A stretch of 64,000 nucleotides of DNA from Paenibacillus sp. DCT19. GTDB lineage: Bacteria; Bacillota; Bacilli; Paenibacillales; Paenibacillaceae. The notes beneath the pieces were generated by a model. That model saw nothing but the letters and a program-made list of their open reading frames with translations. It had not been told where the DNA came from and ran no database searches. Both the position numbers and the translations under genes were made by a program. The stretch spans positions 1,871,501-1,935,500 of the forward strand of contig NZ_CP029639.1 of assembly GCF_003268635.1 (NCBI RefSeq), given 5' to 3'. This document shows positions 43,054 through 51,855 of this stretch, one piece after another (within the stretch, counting starts at the first letter, position 1; each line of letters opens with the position of its first letter).

Positions 43054-43923
43054 GTGAATTTATTGACGAATGGAAAAAGGAAGACGGACAATGCACCGGT
43101 GGTCTTAATAACCGGCACATCTAGTGGATTTGGGATGCTGACAGCGATTAGTTTGGCGAAACGAGGTTATCTGGTTGTAGCAACAATGCGTGACCTCAGT
43201 CGTAAGGAAGCGTTGGTGAGGCTAGCCGCAGAAGCGGGAATCTCGGATCAAATACGATACATACGCTTGGACGTCACTGATCCCGATTCGGTAACGGAGG
43301 CGATGGATGAGATCCTTCGGCAGTACGGCCGGATTGATATGTTGGTGAACAATGCAGGTTTTGCAGTTGGAGGATTCATTGAGGAAGTACCTATGGCGGA
43401 TTGGCGAAGACAAATGGAGACGAATCTGTTTGGACTTATTGAGGTTACGCGCGCTGTTCTGCCAGTGATGCGTAAGCAAAGAAGCGGATTCATTATTAAT
43501 ATCTCCAGCGTTAGTGGGTTATCGGGCTTTCCAGGATATGCACCCTATGCTACCTCTAAGTTTGCGGTGGAAGGTTTCACAGAAAGCTTACGCCATGAGA
43601 TGGCTCCATTTGGTATAAAGGCTGTATTGATAGAGCCCGGCGCGTATCGTACCCCTATATGGAACAAGGGCTTAGGTGAGATTCGTCAGCGGGAGCAGTC
43701 GCCTTACTACAAGCAGCTGGATGCAGTGCTCCGTTACTCCCGTCGTACAGGCGAAACTGCGCCTGATCCGCAAGAAGTGGCTGACCTAATTGTTCGGATT
43801 GGACAGATGCGCTCCCCACGACTTCGATATGCGCTCGGCAAAGGCTCTCGTTTGCTGATTATCGGTAAGGCTCTATTGCCGTGGAAGTGGTTCGAGTGGA
43901 TTATTGCCCGTGGATTGAAATAA
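43054..43923 (+). CDS. Short-chain dehydrogenase/reductase
   Basis: About 289 residues. NAD(P) motif TGTSSGFGMLTA, LVNNAGFAVGGF, catalytic Ser in IINISSVSG and YATSKFAVEGF (Tyr-x-x-x-Lys). A 30-residue C-terminal extension is hydrophobic and basic (LLPWKWFEWIIARGLK), a tail that may bind membranes, as in several Bacillus SDRs. Substrate unknown. The start is uncertain: GTG 43054 (AGGA 5 bases upstream) or TTG 43063 (AAGGTGA). The SDR fold begins 20 residues later in either case. Confidence 0.83.
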   Translation: MNLLTNGKRKTDNAPVVLITGTSSGFGMLTAISLAKRGYLVVATMRDLSRKEALVRLAAEAGISDQIRYIRLDVTDPDSVTEAMDEILRQYGRIDMLVNNAGFAVGGFIEEVPMADWRRQMETNLFGLIEVTRAVLPVMRKQRSGFIINISSVSGLSGFPGYAPYATSKFAVEGFTESLRHEMAPFGIKAVLIEPGAYRTPIWNKGLGEIRQREQSPYYKQLDAVLRYSRRTGETAPDPQEVADLIVRIGQMRSPRLRYALGKGSRLLIIGKALLPWKWFEWIIARGLK

Positions 43924-43989
43924 AAATAAAGAATGGGCAGCTAGCTGTTAGAGCAAATGTGAAGCAGATTTTCATGGGAGGTGCTTGAG

Positions 43990-44157
43990 CTGTTTGAATT
44001 CATTGTAATCGTTCTATTGCTGATCATGGTTACTCTTCTTCTACGAATCAATAGTAAATTGCCTAAACGAGATCCAGTGGAAGAAGCGATGGAGCGTGAC
44101 GCTGCTCGCAAGCAGAAGTTAACCCATATCCAGCCCACTAGAGAGCAGGACGAGTAG
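43990..44157 (+). CDS. Small membrane protein with CTG-like start
   Basis: 55 residues: one membrane helix (LFEFIVIVLLLIMVTLLL) and a charged tail (PVEEAMERDAARKQKL). GGGAGG at 43976-43981 is 8 bases before CTG 43990. The alternative GTG 43981 overlaps that site. The frame closes at a stop at 43960. Function unknown. Confidence 0.5.
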   Translation: MFEFIVIVLLLIMVTLLLRINSKLPKRDPVEEAMERDAARKQKLTHIQPTREQDE

Positions 44158-44253
44158 TCTAGTTTTGAATCACTATAGTATTATTTGTTGTGCGATATAT
44201 GTCGTGCAAGGTTATTACTATATGAACCTATGAAATGCAAGGAGTGGTGAGGT

Positions 44254-44793
44254 ATGAGCAAAGCTTCCTCCAACGAATCTATCTCAATTTGCAATATTGT
44301 GCGTGATGATGCAGAGCACTACTGGCCTTTTCGACTAGAAGCGCTCAAAAATCATCCTGAAGCGTTCGGTGCTTCGTTTGAGATTTCAGTACAGATCCCC
44401 ATGACTGAGGTGCAAGAACGCATACATAATGAGCCGGATGATTACATTCTTGGAGCATACGCCCAGGATGGTTCTCTAGCAGGAATGATGGGGTTCAAGC
44501 GAGAATATGGGCTAAAGTTAAGACACAAAGGCATGATCTGGGGTGTCTATGTGTCTCCTGCTTATCGTGGACTTGGAGTGGCTTCTCGTCTACTTCAGGA
44601 GGTGCTTGAGCGAGGGAGACAGCTAGAGGGATTGAAACAAATCAATCTATGTGTTGTTACAACGAATGGATCAGCTAAACGTTTATATGAACAAGCGGGG
44701 TTTGAGACATACGGAATCGAAAAAAATGCCTTGGAAGTTTATGGTCAGGGATATGATGAAGCTCATATGACTTACTTCTATACGAAACAATAG
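44254..44793 (+). CDS. GNAT-family N-acetyltransferase
   Basis: 179 residues. Complete GNAT fold: HKGMIWGVYVSPAYRGLGVA is the beta4 strand with the pyrophosphate loop (RGLGVA replaces the usual QGxG), then NLCVVTTNGSAKRLYEQAGF (motif B). N-terminal FRLEALKNHPEAFGASFE suits a small-molecule or protein substrate; none is known. AAGGAG is 12 bases before the ATG and GAGG is closer. Single gene. Confidence 0.85.
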   Translation: MSKASSNESISICNIVRDDAEHYWPFRLEALKNHPEAFGASFEISVQIPMTEVQERIHNEPDDYILGAYAQDGSLAGMMGFKREYGLKLRHKGMIWGVYVSPAYRGLGVASRLLQEVLERGRQLEGLKQINLCVVTTNGSAKRLYEQAGFETYGIEKNALEVYGQGYDEAHMTYFYTKQ

Positions 44794-44933
44794 CAGACAG
44801 CTGAGTCTACTGCTACGTAATGCTCATTCGTAATTACGCAATCTCAATTCGTATCTCACAGGAATATACCGTATAATGGAAAATGATTGAGAGAATAGGT
44901 GGATATGCAGGTATGCTCGATCTGAGTCTTATA

Positions 44934-45111
44934 GAGGTTGTTCAAAAAGTCCGCTTTTGATTACGAAGAATGCCTGACGGCATCTCAGCATCGAATATGG
45001 GATTCAGCCGAAATGTCTGTTGCTCACGTAGTCCTGCCTACGCTCCGCTACTCCATTTCTAGCTTCAGCCCATCTTCTTGGTACTGAAAACCGACCTTTT
45101 CGAACACGCAC
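44934..45111 (-). repeat. Long dispersed repeat, copy 2, with 8-bp target duplication
   Basis: On the minus strand this copy is collinear with 14169-14381 but about 40 bases shorter. The ends are GGTTGTTCAAAAAG and, inverted, TGCGTGTTCGAAAAGG. The element (44936-45110) is flanked by CTTATAGA at 44928-44935 and again at 45111-45118, a direct 8-bp repeat as made by transposition. The conserved stem CGTAG/CTACG and the 23-base block (45038-45060) are present. No ORF. It fills most of the gap between two GNAT genes. Confidence 0.88.
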
Positions 45112-45156
45112 TTATAGATAAGTCTTATGTGAACAGAACAGAGGTGTGTCAGGGCA

Positions 45157-45630
45157 ATGATCCGAACTTTTGAACAAAAGGACCTACAATATGTCATTGA
45201 AGCTCATATCCGTATCTATCGAAATGAGTATAATTATGATCATAGCTTTGCTATTTTCATTGAGGAATCTGTTCAGGAGTTCGGTCGTGCTTGCCATCAC
45301 AAGAAGCAAATGATCTGGATTGTTGATCTGGACGGAGTTGCCTCAGGTTGCATTGGGCTCGTTGAACTGGATGAACACACTGCTCAATTACGCTGGTTTC
45401 TCATTGAACCTGAAGTTCGTAATGAAGGGTGGGGTCGTCATCTGGTTGAACATGCTATTCAGTTTGCCAGAGAACAAAACTATGCTTCGATCTTATTATG
45501 GACTAATCAAGACTTAACAGGAGCACGCAGACTCTATCAATCTCTTGGTTTTCATGTGGTCGAGACCAAGCGGCAGTTCTTATCCGGACAGGAGCTTACG
45601 GAGGAGAAATGGGTGCTTCCCCTGACATAA
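45157..45630 (+). CDS. GNAT-family N-acetyltransferase
   Basis: 157 residues. Motif A is RWFLIEPEVRNEGWGRHLVE, and ARRLYQSLGFHVVETKRQF is motif B. It resembles MarR-associated or stand-alone acetyltransferases acting on small molecules; the substrate is unknown. GAGGTG precedes the ATG by about 9 bases. It begins 46 bases after the repeat copy. Confidence 0.85.
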   Translation: MIRTFEQKDLQYVIEAHIRIYRNEYNYDHSFAIFIEESVQEFGRACHHKKQMIWIVDLDGVASGCIGLVELDEHTAQLRWFLIEPEVRNEGWGRHLVEHAIQFAREQNYASILLWTNQDLTGARRLYQSLGFHVVETKRQFLSGQELTEEKWVLPLT

Positions 45631-45851
45631 CTTGTTGGGGTGAGGATCACGATCTGAATGAATGAATATGGCATAGGCAAGTGACGAGTTTACTTGGAGA
45701 AGATCGTACGGCGGAGCATTGGAACAGTGGCAGAGACTGGCTCATGCAGTATAAAATGAAGGAAGAATCAACATACCTCACCTCCAGTCATCATGAGCAG
45801 GAATACCGGGTTCGATGGAACCTGAAAGAATACGTTATAGAGGTGAAACCT
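45631..45851. other. Gap of 220 bases before murI, open frame but no recognised gene
   Basis: An in-frame extension of the racemase runs back to 45681, but its 57 residues (ending LKEYVIEVKPL) have no family resemblance, and the racemase core begins immediately after TTG 45852. No terminator or clear promoter is visible. Confidence 0.5.
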
Positions 45852-46634
45852 TTGAATAAGAAAATTGCATTTTTTGACTCAGGCATTGGTGGTCTAACGG
45901 TGTTACATCGAGCGTTGCAACAATTTCCTGAAGAACAGTTTATATATTACGCAGATACTTTACATGTTCCTTACGGACCCAAAGCTGCAGATGAGGTAAG
46001 AGGACATATTTTTGATGCTGTAGATGCGATTCTGCACGAAAATGTAAAAGCCATCGTCATTGCTTGCAATACAGCAACCAGTTTGTCTGTGAAGGATTTG
46101 CGTACCCGAATCGACATTCCGGTCATCGGCATGGAACCAGCGGTGAAGCCAGCAGTGGAGATGAATCGTGAGAGTGGAAAAAGAGTACTTGTATTTGCCA
46201 CGGCATTAACCCTGAGTCAAGCCAAATATAATGAACTGGTATCTCGTGTGGATGACCATAATACTGTAGATTCCATCCCGCTTCCTGAACTTGTTGAGTG
46301 GTGTGAGCGATTGGATTTTGATGAGGAGAAGGTCACCGCATATTTTCGCATGAAAATGGCGGATCTTGATCTGAACAAGTATGGAACTGTGGTACTTGGC
46401 TGCACGCATTATCCATATTACACCGCTATGCTTCGCAAAGTTCTTCCAGCACATGTGCGAATCATTGATGGAAGCACAGGCACGGTTAATCGTCTGCAAC
46501 AGCTCCTTGAGCTGTCTGAGCAGCACGGTGTGTGGACAGAAGATCAGATTACTTTTCTCAGCTCCTCTGGAAAATCGGTAGATCGGGATAATATGAAACG
46601 AGCCCTGCAATACCTTCAAATGAGCAACTTGTAA
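45852..46634 (+). CDS. murI: Glutamate racemase
   Basis: About 260 residues. It makes D-glutamate for peptidoglycan by cofactor-free racemisation. DSGIGGLTVLHRAL is the N-terminal signature. The two catalytic Cys are in IACNTATS and LGCTHYPYY, and SVDRDNMKRALQYL closes the protein. TTG 45852 fits AGAGGTGA with about 5-base spacing; a GTG at 45843 is also in frame. It is 24 bases upstream of a histidine phosphatase gene. Confidence 0.9.
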   Translation: MNKKIAFFDSGIGGLTVLHRALQQFPEEQFIYYADTLHVPYGPKAADEVRGHIFDAVDAILHENVKAIVIACNTATSLSVKDLRTRIDIPVIGMEPAVKPAVEMNRESGKRVLVFATALTLSQAKYNELVSRVDDHNTVDSIPLPELVEWCERLDFDEEKVTAYFRMKMADLDLNKYGTVVLGCTHYPYYTAMLRKVLPAHVRIIDGSTGTVNRLQQLLELSEQHGVWTEDQITFLSSSGKSVDRDNMKRALQYLQMSNL

Positions 46635-46658
46635 TCTCGTTTAACAGGAGGATAAGAT

Positions 46659-47210
46659 ATGAAGTCCATTTATCTCATTCGACATGCCAAAGCGACCGGG
46701 CAGGAACCCGAATCGGAGCTTACAGCAGAAGGATTGCAACAAGCTGAGCAGCTAGCAAAGGTGCTTGGACAACATGACATCACTTATATTGCTTCGAGTC
46801 CTTGGAAACGGGCGCTACAGACGGCGATGCCGCTTAGCCTATCGTTGTCCCAGCAGATCCATACGGATGAACGCCTTCAGGAGAGAGTGTTAAGCACCCT
46901 ACATCTGGAAAACTGGATGGATTCGCTAAGACGTACATACACTGACGAAGACTGGACGGAAGAAGGAGGCGAGTCTTCTCGTACGGCAACAGCACGTGGC
47001 ATGAATGTGTTGGATGAGTTGTGGGAACGATCCGAATCAAGCGCTGCAGTGGTGACTCACGGGAATTTATTATCCCTGATCATCCGTCAGTACGATTCAT
47101 CCTTCGGCTTCGAAGCGTGGAAATCTCTAACGAATCCGGATGTATATGTACTGGAGCAGACGGCAGCAGATGAGTTAGCGCCTTCGATTCGTCGAATCTG
47201 GACGAATTGA
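46659..47210 (+). CDS. Histidine phosphatase (phosphoglycerate-mutase-like)
   Basis: 183 residues. Phosphohistidine motif LIRHAKATG, with the second catalytic His in VVTHGNLLSL. The arrangement SSPWKRALQTA fits the branch-1 histidine phosphatases, such as the PhoE and YhfR types. Substrate unknown; it could be a phosphate monoester. AGGAGG precedes the ATG. A terminator follows. Confidence 0.87.
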   Translation: MKSIYLIRHAKATGQEPESELTAEGLQQAEQLAKVLGQHDITYIASSPWKRALQTAMPLSLSLSQQIHTDERLQERVLSTLHLENWMDSLRRTYTDEDWTEEGGESSRTATARGMNVLDELWERSESSAAVVTHGNLLSLIIRQYDSSFGFEAWKSLTNPDVYVLEQTAADELAPSIRRIWTN

Positions 47211-47223
47211 AAAGCAAAAAAAA

Positions 47224-47258
47224 GAGTGCTTTAGTCAACAGCTAGAACACTCTTTTTC
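47224..47258. terminator. Bidirectional terminator
   Basis: GAGTGCTTTAG (about 47226-47236) pairs with CTAGAACACTC (about 47243-47253), with flanking A run on the left and T run on the right. It serves the phosphatase gene and the convergent DUF423 gene. Confidence 0.85.
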
Positions 47259-47280
47259 TTGTAATCTATTGGTGTAGGAA

Positions 47281-47643
47281 TTACAGAGCTGCAATCAATA
47301 AAGTTACCCATCCTGCGAGAAATGCGACTCCGCCTAATGGAGTGATGGCACCAAGCTTACGTACACCTGTAATGCTGAGTACATAAAGGCTACCTGAGAA
47401 CAGGATGATGCCTGCGAACAAAAGCCATCCAGCGAGCAATACAAGCGAAGTCTGTTCCAAGCGATCAGCAAGCAGTCCCATGATGATGAGTCCAAGTCCA
47501 TGAATCAGGTGGTATTGGACACCCGTCTCGTAAATTTTGATCATGTCAGCGGACAATTTGCGCTTCAGTGCATGTGCTCCAAATGCACCCAAGGCTACGG
47601 CCAGAAACATCATAATGCTTCCTAATATGATTAACGTTTGCAT
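47281..47643 (-). CDS. DUF423-family membrane protein (YwdK-like)
   Basis: 120 residues with four membrane segments. MQTLIILGSIMMFLAVALGAFGAHAL and YHLIHGLGLIIMGLLADR (read in parts) are the DUF423 hallmarks; GSLYVLSITGVRKLGAITPLGG is the other conserved block. Function unknown. ATG 47643 has AAGGAG about 10 bases upstream; the frame to 47700 is spurious. It overlaps no other gene and is 57 bases downstream of coaA. Confidence 0.88.
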   Translation of the reverse strand: MQTLIILGSIMMFLAVALGAFGAHALKRKLSADMIKIYETGVQYHLIHGLGLIIMGLLADRLEQTSLVLLAGWLLFAGIILFSGSLYVLSITGVRKLGAITPLGGVAFLAGWVTLLIAAL

Positions 47644-47700
47644 AGGGATATCTCCTTCATATGGTGGTATTCGGAACATGGAGTGCTCCGAACCCGTCAA

Positions 47701-48630
47701 CTACAGTTTGCGCAATTGAATACGTTGGATGGAGTGATCAGCTTCCTTTTTCAATATAAGTCTGGCTCGTCCCTTCGTTGGCAAAATGTTTTCGTGCAGA
47801 TTTTTGGCATTGATATCTTGCCAGATCTGACTAGCGGTTTGCACGGCTTCCTGCTCGCCAATATTGGCGAAACGGCTGTGGAAGAAGGATTCTGTGTTCT
47901 GAAACGCGGTATTGCGTAGAAGCTTGAACCGCTCAATGTACCAGTGGCGTATATGTTGTTCTTCTGCATCAATATAGATGGAGAAGTCAAAGAAGTCGCT
48001 CACCAGTAACGGTGTCTCTTTCTTGATTTGAAGTACGTTAATGCCTTCAATGATCAGGATGTCCGGCTGACAGATCGTCTTTTCCTCGCCTGGAATTACA
48101 TCGTAGGCAAGATGGGAGTAGACCGGAGCTTTAACTTCGGGCTTGCCGGATTTCACATCACCCATGAATTGAATGAGTGACTTGATATCGTAGCTTTCAG
48201 GGAAACCCTTTCGGTTCATGATGCCCTTTTCCTCCAGCACGGCGTTGGGATATAGGAATCCATCTGTCGTAACGAGGTCGACTTTGGGATTGTTTTTGCC
48301 TCTGGCTAGCAGAGCTTGCAACAGGCGAGCAGCGGTACTCTTGCCTACGGCAACACTACCCCCAATCCCGATAATGTAAGGCACAGGGCCAGCTTCTTTT
48401 TTTAAGTAAGAGGCAGTTAACCGATTTAACTCTCGTGAGACACGTGCATATAAGTCAATAAAGTGGGTAAGAGGTAAATAAATATCTTTTACTTCCTGTA
48501 TAGATACCTCTTCATTTAATCCCTTGAGCTGTTCTAATTCAATTTCCGTCAGCGGAATTGTGGTCTGATGCTCTTGCAGTCCAGCCCATTCCTTGCGGTT
48601 GAACTCGATGTAAGGAGAATATAAATTCAT
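47701..48630 (-). CDS. coaA: Pantothenate kinase, type I
   Basis: 309 residues. It phosphorylates pantothenate, the first committed step of coenzyme A synthesis. The P-loop is [18 protein letters not shown], with [24 protein letters not shown] and [13 protein letters not shown] as further conserved blocks. Length fits the B. subtilis enzyme. The start ATG 48630 is preceded by GCGGGATCTC rather than a strong AGGAGG. The 250-base upstream gap contains the divergent DUF3891 start. Confidence 0.92.
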   Translation of the reverse strand: MNLYSPYIEFNRKEWAGLQEHQTTIPLTEIELEQLKGLNEEVSIQEVKDIYLPLTHFIDLYARVSRELNRLTASYLKKEAGPVPYIIGIGGSVAVGKSTAARLLQALLARGKNNPKVDLVTTDGFLYPNAVLEEKGIMNRKGFPESYDIKSLIQFMGDVKSGKPEVKAPVYSHLAYDVIPGEEKTICQPDILIIEGINVLQIKKETPLLVSDFFDFSIYIDAEEQHIRHWYIERFKLLRNTAFQNTESFFHSRFANIGEQEAVQTASQIWQDINAKNLHENILPTKGRARLILKKEADHSIQRIQLRKL

Positions 48631-48801
48631 GAGATCCCGCTTTCTATATGTAATGTAATCTGTGACACAATCTTTAGTGTACCAAATTTCAGGGAACTGA
48701 CAACACCTTTACATTTAAAATGGCGCCAGGGCTTATAGTGAAGATGTATAAATAACGGGGTATCCGAAATTTTATACGTAATTTTAACCAATTTACATCA
48801 T

Positions 48802-48836
48802 CCCATGTTGAAATGAAATGGGAATTATAACATGGG
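48802..48836. promoter_or_regulatory. 8-bp inverted repeat before DUF3891 gene
   Basis: CCCATGTT (48802-48809) and AACATGGG (48829-48836) flank a spacer with ATTATAAC, a -10-like stretch. It could be an operator for the DUF3891 gene. The rest of the 250-base gap holds no other structure. Confidence 0.4.
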
Positions 48837-48880
48837 AGCAGTGTAGAGTCGAATTATACCATGCGGAAGGGTGACAGCAA

Positions 48881-49678
48881 ATGATCGTCTATGAGAGAGA
48901 GCATGATTTTGTATTGACCGCACAACAAGAGCATGGGAAAGTAGCTGGAGAGATGGCTTCGCATTGGAAACACGAGTTGCTCGCTGACGCCAGTCACTTT
49001 GAAGAGCTTGTTCTTGCGGCAAGAGAGCATGATCGTGGATGGATTGAACTGGATGCTGCTCCGTTCTGGAATGATTATAGTCAGTCTCCGTACTCGTTCC
49101 GTGACTTTCCGCTGCGTCCGCGCTTTGTATTTTACCAGAAGGGCATTGCTGAAGTCTGTGCAAAAAACGTGTACGCAGGATTGTTATGTAGCATGATGTA
49201 TACGGAGTTGTTCCAAAATACACTCGGGGCTAATGCACATGATGATGAAGATATCAGGGAATATCTGAATAGCGAGCGTAAGCAGCAATCGGAATGGATT
49301 GCACAGCTAGGTGGTGGAGAGGAGTTACAACGTAGATTACAAAGTGATGTGGACATTATGCTTTTTTGTGATCAGTTGAGTCTGTTTCTCTGTATGGAGG
49401 AACCGGGCACTCCTGCGGCACGTTATGAGTTTTTTGCCGAAGGGTTAGGCTGTACATTTGATGCTTGTGGGAGAGAACCGATTCGGGCGGAATGGATATC
49501 CAAAGAGAAGGTTGGCTTGTCTTACGTACCGTTTAAGGAAGAGTTTACGGTAGTCATGCCTTATAAATCCGTGCCAAAAGCCAGCATTCGCAAATTCGGT
49601 CTGTTACAGGCCTATCGACGTGCGGAGTGGAAAGAACGGAGAGTTTTAATTACAGCGTTGAATCAAGATAGCCATTAA
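48881..49678 (+). CDS. DUF3891-family protein
   Basis: 265 residues, cytoplasmic. It has the family pattern from the start: MIVYEREHDFVLTAQQEHGK, LVLAAREHDRGWIELDAAPFW, LQSDVDIMLFCDQLSLFLCM and FKEEFTVVMPYKSVPK. The conserved His and Asp residues suggest a metal-dependent hydrolase of HD type, but this is unproven. GAAGGGTG precedes the ATG. Ends at the terminator at 49709. Confidence 0.88.
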   Translation: MIVYEREHDFVLTAQQEHGKVAGEMASHWKHELLADASHFEELVLAAREHDRGWIELDAAPFWNDYSQSPYSFRDFPLRPRFVFYQKGIAEVCAKNVYAGLLCSMMYTELFQNTLGANAHDDEDIREYLNSERKQQSEWIAQLGGGEELQRRLQSDVDIMLFCDQLSLFLCMEEPGTPAARYEFFAEGLGCTFDACGREPIRAEWISKEKVGLSYVPFKEEFTVVMPYKSVPKASIRKFGLLQAYRRAEWKERRVLITALNQDSH

Positions 49679-49708
49679 TGATGAGTGGTAAATAGGTTGA
49701 GATAGACA

Positions 49709-49735
49709 GACTCCGAGACTCTTCGGGGTCTTTTT
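49709..49735 (+). terminator. Rho-independent terminator after DUF3891 gene
   Basis: GACTCCGA (49709-49716) pairs with TCGGGGTC (49723-49730) and is followed by TTTTT. Confidence 0.88.
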
Positions 49736-49863
49736 GGTACATGGCTTTTTCTAATAATTATGCATGACTACGTGTTGTTAGAAATTAAGATCAGTCGAAG
49801 CAGGAAAAACCAGTGGATTACCAGAAATGTTAATGTACAACGAAGGATTGCAGGAGGATACGT

Positions 49864-50358
49864 ATGAGTACACAAATTGAGATTCTGACGATGTGCATGG
49901 TGTGGGATAAGGCAAAGGGTAAGGTGTTATTGATGAATCGCCCGGACAGTAAAGGGTTTCCGGGATACATTGCACCTGGAGGCAAGGTGGATTATCCAGA
50001 AAGTATTGTAGATGGAGCCATGCGAGAGGTAGAGGAGGAAACTGGACTTAAGGTTACTGAAATTACGTATAAAGGACTCGATGAGTTCTGTGATCCGGAG
50101 CAGGGATTGCGTTATATGGTGTTTAACTATCTGGCAACGGCGTTTGAGGGAGAGCTGCTGCAGAATCCGCCCGAAGGTGAATTGATATGGATTCCCTTGG
50201 AGCAGGCGCTTGATCTTCCGATGCAGGACTGGTTCGCAGAGCGTTTCCCACGATTTTTCCATGAGGGTACATTCGAACGAAGTGTGATCTGGGAGAAATC
50301 CACAGGGCAGACGCTGAAGGAAACGTTTAAAGTCTATTCGGATAAAGTTCTACAATAG
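49864..50358 (+). CDS. NUDIX hydrolase (MutT-like)
   Basis: 164 residues. The NUDIX box GGKVDYPESIVDGAMREVEE ETGL is complete, so the enzyme binds Mg2+ and cleaves a nucleoside diphosphate linked to another group. N-terminal MSTQIEILTMCMVWDKAKGK is characteristic of 8-oxo-dGTP-type relatives, and WIPLEQALDLPMQDW fits too. The true substrate is unknown. AGGAGG precedes the ATG by about 6 bases. A 70-base gap separates it from the next GNAT gene. Confidence 0.87.
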   Translation: MSTQIEILTMCMVWDKAKGKVLLMNRPDSKGFPGYIAPGGKVDYPESIVDGAMREVEEETGLKVTEITYKGLDEFCDPEQGLRYMVFNYLATAFEGELLQNPPEGELIWIPLEQALDLPMQDWFAERFPRFFHEGTFERSVIWEKSTGQTLKETFKVYSDKVLQ

Positions 50359-50443
50359 CAAGAGATCATCCATATCTATATAGTAATATCCATATATTAT
50401 GATATAATGAAATTTACTTTGTTTTGAGATGAGGGTTGGTTAT

Positions 50444-50869
50444 ATGCATGTAACGTTTCGATCCTCGATAGAGGAAATAGGTGTGGAGCAACTGTCAGGA
50501 CATTTTTTCGATGGTTGGCCGAATCCACCATCTCTAGCTACATTTATGAAGTTATTGGAACAGTCTTATGCTGTAGAACTAGCTATTGATGAAGAGAGTA
50601 ATCAAGTGGTTGGCTTCATTCAGGCAATTTCAGACGGTGTGCTTAGTGCATATATCCCGTTATTGGAAGTTGTGCCATCGTATCAAGGTAAAGGAATCGG
50701 GGCTTCTCTGTTAGAGCGAATGCTTCATCGACTTCAGCATCTATATATGATTGATCTGTTATGCGATGTAGAAATGCAAAATTTCTATGAAAAGCAAGGA
50801 ATGATCAAAGCGTCAGGAATGCTGATGCGCAACTATTCTAATCAATCAGGTGCAGCAGGAAGTTCATAG
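50444..50869 (+). CDS. GNAT-family N-acetyltransferase
   Basis: About 141 residues. Motif A is LLEVVPSYQGKGIGASLLER, and MIDLLCDVEMQNFYEKQGMI is motif B. ATG 50444 has GAGGG 8 bases upstream; the ATG at 50429 lies before that site. Substrate unknown. The gene is followed by a 124-base gap. Confidence 0.85.
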   Translation: MHVTFRSSIEEIGVEQLSGHFFDGWPNPPSLATFMKLLEQSYAVELAIDEESNQVVGFIQAISDGVLSAYIPLLEVVPSYQGKGIGASLLERMLHRLQHLYMIDLLCDVEMQNFYEKQGMIKASGMLMRNYSNQSGAAGSS

Positions 50870-50993
50870 AATGAGTTAAAAGAGGTTACATGGCGTGTTG
50901 ATGCTACGGTGACATGACATGAAGATTTAGCCGATACATAGGCTTCTGCAAACGGGACGTAAATGAATATTGTTACAAAAAGGTGGGATTATC

Positions 50994-51479
50994 ATGAAAT
51001 TATCGTTCCGAATCTTGGATTGGGAAGAAGAAAAGCCTTATGAGCTTTTGTTGATGGCTGATCCTTCAAAAGCGATGGTTGACGAATACTTGAGCCGGGG
51101 TGTTTGTTTTATTGCTGAATATGAAGGAGAGATGGTCGGAGAGTTCGTCTTGCTGAAGACCCGGCCGGAAACCGTGGAGATTGTTAATATTGCAGTTCAA
51201 GAAGAGTTGCAAGGACAAGGTGTAGGCAGACATATGATTAAGGAAGCGATTGAAGCTGCACGTAGACTGGGATGTAAGACGGTGGAGATTGGCACAGGAA
51301 ATTCAAGCTTCCACCAACTGAAGCTGTATCAGCGTTGTGGATTCCGTATTGTTGGCGTCGATCGTGATTTCTTTGTGAGACATTATGAGGAAGAGATCAT
51401 TGAGGGTGGTATTCGTTGTGTGGATATGATTCGGCTGTCATTAGATCTGGATACAATTCCAAGGCAGGATGAGAAGTGA
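50994..51479 (+). CDS. GNAT-family N-acetyltransferase, YvbK-like
   Basis: 161 residues, collinear with B. subtilis YvbK: MKLSFRILDWEEEKPYELLL, VNIAVQEELQGQGVGRHMIK (pyrophosphate loop) and IEIGTGNSSFHQLKLYQRCG-like residues. YvbK's substrate is not firmly known. ATG 50994 fits AAAGGTGGG; 50970 is out of range of any site. Its stop overlaps the cupin start by 4 bases (GTGA), so the pair is translationally coupled. Confidence 0.86.
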   Translation: MKLSFRILDWEEEKPYELLLMADPSKAMVDEYLSRGVCFIAEYEGEMVGEFVLLKTRPETVEIVNIAVQEELQGQGVGRHMIKEAIEAARRLGCKTVEIGTGNSSFHQLKLYQRCGFRIVGVDRDFFVRHYEEEIIEGGIRCVDMIRLSLDLDTIPRQDEK

Positions 51480-51841
51480 ACATGTATCGAATGGACTGGG
51501 CAGACGGTCGAGTAATTACGGCTTTTGATAGCAAGGCAGCCATGATTGCACCTATTCTTCGCAATACTGCGGGGTGCCATGTGGCATTTATCAAGCTAGA
51601 TGTCGGTGGACATGTTGGGCTTCATCCAGCCGTAGGTGAGCAATTGTTCTTCGTGCTGGAAGGAGAGGGCTGGGTAGAAGGCGGCGATGGAAAACGGGTG
51701 GTGATCAAGGCAGGAGAAGCTGCCTTCTGGCAGGATGGAGAGAATCATCAGTCTGGCTCAGACCATGGTCTGATCGCTTTAGTGATTGAAGGAGAAGATT
51801 TAGTTGTTCGTATGTCTTTGACAGCAGATGAAGCCGAATAA
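51476..51841 (+). CDS. Cupin-domain protein
   Basis: 121 residues, a single cupin barrel: GHVGLHPAVGEQLFFVLEGE and GEAAFWQDGENHQSGSDHGL, with the metal-binding His/Glu pattern partly present. GTG 51476 overlaps the stop of the acetyltransferase gene; AGGA lies 6 bases before it. An ATG at 51482 is also possible. Function unknown; may act with the coupled acetyltransferase. Confidence 0.8.
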   Translation: MNMYRMDWADGRVITAFDSKAAMIAPILRNTAGCHVAFIKLDVGGHVGLHPAVGEQLFFVLEGEGWVEGGDGKRVVIKAGEAAFWQDGENHQSGSDHGLIALVIEGEDLVVRMSLTADEAE

Positions 51842-51855
51842 GAGGAGTGGTTCAT

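Noticed and set aside
45681..45851. N-terminal extension of glutamate racemase
   Set aside because: 57 residues without any racemase homology; the family N-terminus NKKIAFFDSGIGG begins right after TTG 45852.
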